Shown: positions 18,301 through 23,893 of the stretch, in pieces
Layout of the letters: the number at the start of each line of letters is the position of its first letter
How positions within the stretch are numbered: the first letter of the stretch is position 1
Notes under the pieces: model-generated
The model's input: the letters and a program-made list of their open reading frames with translations, nothing else
What the model was told of the DNA's origin: nothing
The model's database searches: none
Translations under genes and position numbers: made by a program
DNA from: Flexibacter flexilis DSM 6793
Lineage (GTDB): Bacteria > Bacteroidota > Bacteroidia > Cytophagales > Flexibacteraceae
Reading direction: 5' to 3'
Assembly (NCBI RefSeq): GCF_900112255.1
Contig: NZ_FOLE01000004.1
Location: forward strand, 275,819-321,912
Length of the DNA stretch: 46,094 bases

Positions 18301-18807
18301 TCAGTTTTTTTCTTTCGTTAATATGTCCAATTTTTTTAGCAAATCAGGTATTCTATTTTGCCCTTTCATTTGTTCTATTAACCTTGCCGCTTCTCTAACA
18401 TCCATGCCAATAGAAGTAATATAAAGTGGTTTAATGCTTTTCCCTCTTAAAATTTGCTGCTTGTTTTTATCAATTGTTGCAAAATTAGTCTTAGCTACTC
18501 CAATAATCGGTATTTTTCCGCCAAGTGCGTCAAATAAATGCCCTCCCAAGCCAAATTTTTCGTTGTCATCTAAATAGACATAGCCGTCTATAATAATAAA
18601 TTCAATATTCTTAAATGTATTTTTTTTAAGTAGCGACAATATACAAGGGAGTTCTCTTTTATAAAATTGTCCTGATTGATAATCTCCAGCGATTTCAGTT
18701 AATTCTGAATATACATCAAAGTTCTCTTCGTTTGTCCAATTGTCAAATGCTACGCAAATAGTTTTGGCTTTGGTATCAAAATAATATGTGTCAAATGCTA
18801 AAATCAT
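18301..18807 (-). CDS. Compact endonuclease V family protein
   Basis: 168 residues, shorter than typical endonuclease V (about 220). Visible family features: AFDTYY (Asp6), YKRELP (Glu52), IIDGYVYLDD (Asp74), KFGLGGHL (His90) and PIIGVAKTNF (Lys106); together they match the catalytic Asp/Glu/Asp set and the FGL-x-HL and IGVAK blocks. About 35 N-terminal residues are absent and the PYVP wedge that reads the damaged base is replaced by YQSG. Endonuclease V cuts the second phosphodiester 3' to hypoxanthine in DNA or inosine in RNA. It starts two bases after the stop of an AlkB-like gene, as the third gene of a tight operon. Confidence 0.8.
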   Translation of the reverse strand: MILAFDTYYFDTKAKTICVAFDNWTNEENFDVYSELTEIAGDYQSGQFYKRELPCILSLLKKNTFKNIEFIIIDGYVYLDDNEKFGLGGHLFDALGGKIPIIGVAKTNFATIDKNKQQILRGKSIKPLYITSIGMDVREAARLIEQMKGQNRIPDLLKKLDILTKEKN

Positions 18808-18809
18808 TA

Positions 18810-19622
18810 TTAAATATTTTTTGGGTTTTGGGGATATAAAACATCACCTAAACTAATTGTAAAATTAAAAAAAGGATAATGATAATTTAAACTTTTATTT
18901 TCTTCTCCTCTATGCTTAAAAAACAACTTTTCTTGCTCTTCATTGGCTAATATTAATTGTTCACCATTTGAAAAAAAAGGGAAATTATTTTTAAAATGAA
19001 TATACGTTTTTGAAGTTCTAAACGTTATTCCTAACCACCTATTATCAATTACTGGTTTCTTTATTTTCGGGTTAGCATCTAAAACAATTTTGTGTTGATA
19101 TTTCATATTGGTTTCAGTCGAAAAAAGAATTACAGAATTGTGGGTTAAAGAAATATCAAATTCATCATTTGTTACTTTATCTTTAATTTTTAGTTTTCTT
19201 ATATTTTGTTCAGATATATCATCTGGATATTCATAACAAGAGAATAAACCAATATATGAATTATCTTCTAAATCCAAATTTTGGTCTGAATGATAATTCA
19301 TTTTTGAATACTTCAGATCATAAATTTCAATCAGGGCATTATTAAAATATTGAATAGGAATTTCAGTAAGATTCTTTTTTATAGTTTGATTAATCTTATT
19401 GATAATTAAAAGATGAACATCTGCAAAATTTTGCGCAGGAATACTATACTTGCTTGTAGTTCTTACAATTGGAATTGATCCATTGGCAATATTAACTAAT
19501 TGATTAGCAACTCTTCCATTGGTTATATTTTCAAACTCAACTGAATTAGACAACTCATTGAATAAGTTGTGTTCAAATGGAACCAAAATTTTATAAAATC
19601 CTAAATCAGTTATCATACTCAT
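18810..19622 (-). CDS. AlkB-like 2OG-Fe(II) dioxygenase, short paralogue
   Basis: 270 residues. The double-stranded beta-helix signature is visible: MNYHSDQ gives the HxD motif (His111, Asp113), KYQHKIV the distal His177, and NRWLGITFRTSK the two arginines (Arg195, Arg202) that bind 2-oxoglutarate in the AlkB manner. Cytosolic, no signal peptide. AlkB-family enzymes oxidatively demethylate N-alkylated bases in DNA or RNA; other members oxidise proteins or hypermodify bases. The ATG follows the stop of the preceding paralogue with no gap, and the endonuclease V gene follows after 2 bases. Shares a C-terminal F-x-x-S-L-G-D motif with the larger paralogue. Confidence 0.72.
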   Translation of the reverse strand: MSMITDLGFYKILVPFEHNLFNELSNSVEFENITNGRVANQLVNIANGSIPIVRTTSKYSIPAQNFADVHLLIINKINQTIKKNLTEIPIQYFNNALIEIYDLKYSKMNYHSDQNLDLEDNSYIGLFSCYEYPDDISEQNIRKLKIKDKVTNDEFDISLTHNSVILFSTETNMKYQHKIVLDANPKIKKPVIDNRWLGITFRTSKTYIHFKNNFPFFSNGEQLILANEEQEKLFFKHRGEENKSLNYHYPFFNFTISLGDVLYPQNPKNI

Positions 19623-20852
19623 TTAATAAATAGGTTTTTCATAATCTCCCAAATTCATACTGAAATGAACTTTCCCATACTCAACAATATTTTCTGTTTT
19701 ATTTTCCTCAATATAAGATGCTCTTAAGTTTTCAATAGCATTTAATGTCATTGGTTCAAGTTTTATTAAATTGCCGTTTTCTATAATAAATGTTTGGTTA
19801 TTTATGTATTTGGCTTCAACATTTGAGCAGCGAACCACATAGCCCATTCTCACGGGTATTCGTTCTACATTGAGTATGGATGGTCTTATTTCATGAGTGT
19901 ATAATCTATTTGTAGAAAGCGGTATTATGAACGCCGAGTTAGGGTATAATATTACACTAAATTCTTTTTCTAAACGTTCATCTTTTACAGTATTTTTCAA
20001 CTTAAAATGAAGTTTTGTTAACCCTGTAATCTCTTTATAGCACAAGTCAAATTTATCATTTTTAGAGGGACTTAAATCAGTAAATTCTGTTCGGTCATAA
20101 AAAGTACAAAAAGCCATAAGTCCTTCTTTTGGCATATCTTTAGTCTTATCAGAATGTGCTTTAATTTTTGCCTTTATTTCCCTTGTACTTTCTTTTGATT
20201 TTTTAGTATTTTCATATATTTGAGCTAAAACATGATTAAATTTTATTTCCTTTTCAAAAGTATATTTTACAGACTCATTTAATTTATTTATGATAAAATG
20301 GTCTGTTGTTCTGAAATTATCGGTTGAACCCGTAAAATTACTTGAGCACCGTAATAAATGAAAGCTTAGTATTTCTGTATCATTTTCAATTTCTCTCAAA
20401 ATTTCTGTTATATAAATACCCGTTCTGAATGCTTTAGATTCTTTATTAGATTCGGTTAATTTTTGAAATTCGTGTTCAGATTTAATTTTATTAAAATATT
20501 TTTTTTCTGAAAAAAGATTTCTAAAATAAACACCTGAACTACTAACAATAATTGGGACTTCTCCTAGTGATACTAATTGCACTTTCTCATTCAGTAGATT
20601 TTCATAGTTTGTAGATACCTCTTGAATGATATAGAACGCTATTTCCACATTTTCAACTACAGAAAAATCACCACAAATATATATTTTAATGCCGTTATTT
20701 TCTTTCTGTATTTCAGAAAAATTATTTTTTACTGTACCACAAAAATTGTCAATTAAATATAAAAGTTCAGTATTATTTTCTTCATTTTTATTTAAAACAA
20801 CAAGAACATTTTTATCTTTACAAATTTTATTTTCAAATTGAGATACTATCAT
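19623..20852 (-). CDS. AlkB-like 2OG-Fe(II) dioxygenase, long paralogue with extra N-terminal domain
   Basis: 409 residues. The C-terminal half has KAHSDK (His233, Asp235), RLYTHEIRPS (His320) and RIPVRMGYVVRCSN (Arg335, Arg341), the iron and 2-oxoglutarate ligands arranged as in AlkB. The stretch NFRTTDHFIINKLNES aligns with AQNFADVHLLIINKINQT of the next gene, so the two are paralogues. The first about 150 residues form an additional alpha/beta-looking domain (KNVLVVLNKN, GIKIYICGDFSVVE) absent from the short paralogue and not recognised. First gene of the three-gene cluster; the 347 bases upstream hold a gene remnant. Confidence 0.68.
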   Translation of the reverse strand: MIVSQFENKICKDKNVLVVLNKNEENNTELLYLIDNFCGTVKNNFSEIQKENNGIKIYICGDFSVVENVEIAFYIIQEVSTNYENLLNEKVQLVSLGEVPIIVSSSGVYFRNLFSEKKYFNKIKSEHEFQKLTESNKESKAFRTGIYITEILREIENDTEILSFHLLRCSSNFTGSTDNFRTTDHFIINKLNESVKYTFEKEIKFNHVLAQIYENTKKSKESTREIKAKIKAHSDKTKDMPKEGLMAFCTFYDRTEFTDLSPSKNDKFDLCYKEITGLTKLHFKLKNTVKDERLEKEFSVILYPNSAFIIPLSTNRLYTHEIRPSILNVERIPVRMGYVVRCSNVEAKYINNQTFIIENGNLIKLEPMTLNAIENLRASYIEENKTENIVEYGKVHFSMNLGDYEKPIY

Positions 20853-21199
20853 TTTATTTATTTTTATGCAGTGTAAAATTTAGACATTTTTTGTTTTATT
20901 TCTGAAAGTATTATCTTTTTTTTTGCAAAGTATTTTTATTGACTTTTCTCTAATCTTTGGGTTTGTATTATTAATTAGGTGTCAATTTCTTTTTTAATGA
21001 TAGGATCAGGATAATAATCGTTATTACTATTATTTCTGTCTGTTCCTGTTTTTAAAATATAATCAAGATATTGATAGGTTCTTTTTTATATTAATAAAGG
21101 AATTGCTATCGACCTGATAGCCATTTATCACTTTTTCTCCGCCTATTTGAGTCCCAAAATGGCCGTAATTCAATTATTAAATAAATAGATGTTTTTGAA
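20853..21199. other. AT-rich spacer containing a gene remnant
   Basis: Apart from the remnant at 20975-21173 this 347-base gap has long T runs and no recognisable RNA, repeat or convincing small gene. The promoter of the dioxygenase cluster must lie in its left half; I see no clear TAnnTTTG element on the minus strand. Confidence 0.5.
20975..21173 (-). pseudogene. Frameshifted gene remnant
   Basis: Read on the minus strand, the first half codes for NYGHFGTQIGGEKVINGYQ followed by VDSNSFINIKK, and the second half, in another frame, for RTYQYLDYILKTGTD and ending PDPIIKKEIDT and a stop. The switch falls at a run of six A (T6 at 21082-21087), so a single-base indel has broken the frame. No start codon and no longer homologous frame precede it: TAA TAA lies directly upstream. 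Peptide composition looks protein-like but I do not recognise the family. It may be the C-terminal piece of a lost toxin or cassette gene. Confidence 0.5.
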
Positions 21200-21793
21200 T
21201 CAATATTTTTTAAGTTCATTATTTAATTTATCAAGAAACTGTTGCTGTTTTTTATTGTTTTTATAGGATCGTTGATAAGGCCCACAACTATAAATATCAG
21301 AAATATTCTCAATGTTAAAACTCCAATCATTTTTATTTTTTATTAAAACAGATAATCTTTCATTACAACTTTGACACAATTCAGTAAATGTTGTCTTATT
21401 CTTTAATTGATTAAAATCAATAGAAATTGAAAAACCTTTTGTATTAGAACCATCAATAAAATCTCCCGTAGCATTAAATTTAGTTACGGGAATACCTCCC
21501 CAATCTATCGTTTTACCTTCGGGTAAATTTATAGCGTCGATATTATTTTCTTTCAACATTATATCTTGCTGACCTTCTGCAAAAGGGCTTAAAATATATT
21601 GTAATGTTGTTCCTTTTGGGACGGTTATATTTTTTACAACTGTTGGTTCTTTTGTAATAAAATAAGGTACAGGTGAGTAGTATCCACCCGATGTACTTCC
21701 AATATTTCCAAATCCATTTAACATTGTTTTGAATATTTTTATTACTATAATAATAGCACCTATTCCTATCGTAAAATAAGTTATTTTTTTCAT
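21200..21793 (-). CDS. Membrane-anchored hypothetical protein
   Basis: 197 residues, no family recognised. One N-terminal transmembrane segment (about 4-22: ITYFTIGIGAIIIVIKIFK) followed by a Gly/Ser/Tyr-rich linker (GSTSGGYYSPVPYF) and an about 150-residue polar domain with the cysteine pair CQSC (about 144-147) and a further Cys at about 170. The anchor type suggests a periplasmic domain attached to the inner membrane. Neighbours are a gene remnant and an attC-like repeat, so it probably belongs to a cassette-like accessory region. Confidence 0.65.
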   Translation of the reverse strand: MKKITYFTIGIGAIIIVIKIFKTMLNGFGNIGSTSGGYYSPVPYFITKEPTVVKNITVPKGTTLQYILSPFAEGQQDIMLKENNIDAINLPEGKTIDWGGIPVTKFNATGDFIDGSNTKGFSISIDFNQLKNKTTFTELCQSCNERLSVLIKNKNDWSFNIENISDIYSCGPYQRSYKNNKKQQQFLDKLNNELKKY

Positions 21794-21831
21794 TTTGATC
21801 TTGCCTTTGTAAGGTCAATTTTGCAAAATTA

Positions 21832-21927
21832 CCGCTAACAGTTGGGGGCTTGGCGATGGTGGGTTTCAGAGCACAAAGCTTAAGTTTGCACGTCAGCCCG
21901 CCATATTGCCAAACCGATGTTAGCGGC
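21832..21927. repeat. attC-like folded intergenic repeat
   Basis: Perfect 9-base outer inverted repeat CCGCTAACA / TGTTAGCGG (21832-21840, 21918-21926), and an inner pair GGCTTGGCGATGGTGGG with CCCGCCATATTGCCAAACC that is complementary apart from a 2-base bulge and a few G-T positions. The 95-base size and the two nested, bulged stems with a GTTAGC end are those of integron attC recombination sites, as found in Bacteroidota cassette arrays. No integron integrase is in the window. Could also be another type of palindromic intergenic repeat. Confidence 0.55.
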
Positions 21928-21929
21928 TG

Positions 21930-22856
21930 TTATTCTTTAAGGTAAAGAGTCTCGTTACCAAAGTCAATAATAGCCTTATGTTCTACTAAAAAATCTGCCC
22001 CTAATATTCCACCAATATTTTCAGATTTTTCTTTTGTTCTTGTCTCTTTTATATAAGCATACATATCTTCAATAGTTAGCTTGTTAATTTTATACCTATG
22101 ATTTACCAAGCTAAATATCAATGGTATTGTATTTTCGTAAACAAAACCTACAGAACCAGTAGGTCCACCATAGCTATTGCCAGTATTCTTTATCTTCAAT
22201 GAAAGGTCAACGGCAAAAACGGAATCAATTGTGGTGAAGGCTACAGTACTTAAAGTGAAGTTCCTTGTCAATCCACCAATTTCAATTTTCACTAAATACC
22301 GTTGTCTTACACTATCAAATTTTATTGGGATACTAATGTATTTTTCTTTACTTAATTTAGCTTTCAAGCATTCCAAGGTTTCAATTTTAGGATTTAAGAA
22401 AAATTTTTTCTTTTTATAATCTATTACTATACGATTGGTTTTAATCCAGTCTACTCCAGCCATTCCAGCATTTATTTCGCCATCAGGTACTTCAAAAATG
22501 GATGCAGGTACATTTTTTAATTGATTGATCCCAACCTGCAAGAGGCTTACATTAGCGCTGTCTCGTCCAAGTTCGCTTACTTTACCAGGTTTAGAAATTC
22601 CAAAACTTCCATTTGATACCAAACTATCAATGCCGACTTGTGAAGCAAAAGCGTGATTCAGTTGTAAATAAAAGGAAGCGTTTGAATGAAACATTAAATT
22701 GGCAGGAAAGCCATTAACAGAAGCTTTGAAAATAGGCCGTTTTCCTGCGATTTTCTTCATTTCAAAAGGAACTCCATTTTTTTCTTGACACTGTGATAAA
22801 GTTCTATTCGTTATACAAAGACAAATAATTATTGCAAATAAAATTCTAGTGTTCAT
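21930..22856 (-). CDS. Retropepsin-like exported protein without catalytic aspartates
   Basis: 308 residues from ATG at 22854-22856, chosen because a signal peptide (NTRILFAIIICLCITNRTLS) starts there; an upstream in-frame ATG would begin inside a repeat. The two halves look like aspartic-protease lobes: VNGFPANLMFHSNASFYL and, after DWIKTNRIVIDYKKKKFFL, IEIGGLTRNFTLSTVAFTTI, ending GGILGADFLVEHKAIIDF. In true proteases the lobes have D-T/S-G; here FHSN and LSTV replace them, so it is probably catalytically dead and perhaps binds peptides. Lies between an attC-like repeat and its truncated copy, which marks it as a possible integron cassette. Confidence 0.7.
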   Translation of the reverse strand: MNTRILFAIIICLCITNRTLSQCQEKNGVPFEMKKIAGKRPIFKASVNGFPANLMFHSNASFYLQLNHAFASQVGIDSLVSNGSFGISKPGKVSELGRDSANVSLLQVGINQLKNVPASIFEVPDGEINAGMAGVDWIKTNRIVIDYKKKKFFLNPKIETLECLKAKLSKEKYISIPIKFDSVRQRYLVKIEIGGLTRNFTLSTVAFTTIDSVFAVDLSLKIKNTGNSYGGPTGSVGFVYENTIPLIFSLVNHRYKINKLTIEDMYAYIKETRTKEKSENIGGILGADFLVEHKAIIDFGNETLYLKE

Positions 22857-22890
22857 ATCTTTTGTAATATTAAGGTTTTTTGCTTTAATA

Positions 22891-22920
22891 GCCGCTAACG
22901 TTGAAGCATTGGCGTTGTTG
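22891..22920. repeat. Truncated second attC-like repeat
   Basis: GCCGCTAACGTTGAAGCATT then GGCGTTGTTGGGG resembles the left part of the repeat at 21832, but the matching right arm is missing; a REP pair starts about 24 bases further. Together with the intact copy it brackets the retropepsin-like gene. Confidence 0.4.
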
Positions 22921-22943
22921 GGGTAATCAAGGCTCATCCTTCC

Positions 22944-23014
22944 CCGTGGTCTGTGTCCTCACAGACCACATACGTTTATCGTCTTTTATGATTTGTGAAG
23001 ACACAAACCATGGA
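22944..23014. repeat. REPIN-like pair of inverted REP hairpins
   Basis: The first hairpin has a perfect 10-bp stem GTGGTCTGTG / CACAGACCAC with loop TCCT (22946-22969). About 20 bases on, TGATTTGTG / CACAAACCA with loop AAGA (22989-23010) is the same sequence family in inverted orientation and slightly diverged. Two inverted REP units of this kind (REPINs) are mobilised by RAYT transposases, none of which is seen here. Confidence 0.55.
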
Positions 23015-23020
23015 GGAGAA

Positions 23021-23641
23021 TTATTTTTTCTCGCATATTTTTTCAATATTCTCAATAATCTGATTCACTCTTTTCTCAATAGGATCAGGATCTACCATAT
23101 TTAACCAAAAAATTGCTTGGTTATCTCTCATCTTTTTTAAGTGTCTATTAATTTCATCGTCACTCATCTTCGTACCTTGTCTTGGCCAGTAAACATTACC
23201 AAGCTTATGGGCCGCTAAAAAAATATCCTTAAGAACGTTGTCTAAATCCTCGAATGGTACGATTGATTCTTGACCGAAAGCAGCTCTAAATTTATATTTT
23301 AATTTTGAAAGTTGAATAAATACATCTTTTTCCTTTTCATATCTTTCGTAAACAACATATGCTCTATTTAATAGTTCTGTAATTTCTTCTCTTTCATTAG
23401 GTGCTTTCTCTCTTGTTGAACCTTCATTAATAGACGAGTATGGACTTCTAATTCTTTTAATACTCTCAGCTGAGCTATAAAACAGATATAATACTTCCTC
23501 ACTAAGTTCATATCTGCGCTTCCATTTTGCCTCTCTTCGCCATGAATCAATGCCCCAAATTGCTACAATCGATGTTACTATAACACCAACACTTTCAACT
23601 ATATCAAAATAGTCTTTAATTGTCAAACAAAGAAAAATCAT
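23021..23641 (-). CDS. Membrane-anchored hypothetical protein
   Basis: 206 residues, not assigned to a family. An N-terminal hydrophobic segment (DIVESVGVIVTSIVAIWGI, about 13-31) is followed by a basic stretch WRREAKWKRRYELSEEV and then a mainly helical cytosolic domain with many Glu/Lys/Arg. It resembles small stand-alone membrane proteins of accessory regions. The stop is next to a REPIN-like pair and the start is followed upstream by an AT-rich gap. Start chosen at the first ATG; the frame has no better downstream ATG. Confidence 0.6.
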   Translation of the reverse strand: MIFLCLTIKDYFDIVESVGVIVTSIVAIWGIDSWRREAKWKRRYELSEEVLYLFYSSAESIKRIRSPYSSINEGSTREKAPNEREEITELLNRAYVVYERYEKEKDVFIQLSKLKYKFRAAFGQESIVPFEDLDNVLKDIFLAAHKLGNVYWPRQGTKMSDDEINRHLKKMRDNQAIFWLNMVDPDPIEKRVNQIIENIEKICEKK

Positions 23642-23830
23642 ATCTAATTACAAAAAAAATAAATATTCCAATTAAAAGTAAATTTGCCAAAAGTGTATTA
23701 CAGCTAACATCTTTATAAACGCAACCTTTGCGTTCATTTTGTAGAAACTTGTGTTTATTTCTGATTTATCTGAGGCTTTGGCAAGCATAATCAAAATAGC
23801 TCTCCAATTTATATAAAAATATTTTTAAAA

Positions 23831-23862
23831 AAAACAAAAAGCCGCCCCTTGAGGAGACGGCC
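23831..23862 (-). terminator. Terminator of the acs gene
   Basis: On the minus strand GCCGTCTCC and GGGGCGGC pair over 8 bp (two G-U pairs) around TCAA and are followed by TTTTTGTTTTTTTT. Located 30-60 bases past the acs stop. Confidence 0.8.
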
Positions 23863-23893
23863 TTTGTGCAAAAATGTATGAGCAAGACGAAAA

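Noticed and set aside
23718-23734. AACGCAA/TTGCGTT hairpin with CAGCTAACAT nearby as another attC site
   Set aside because: Only a 7-bp stem without the nested inner arm, and CAGCTAACAT has no matching partner within 130 bases; chance or a minor terminator is more likely.
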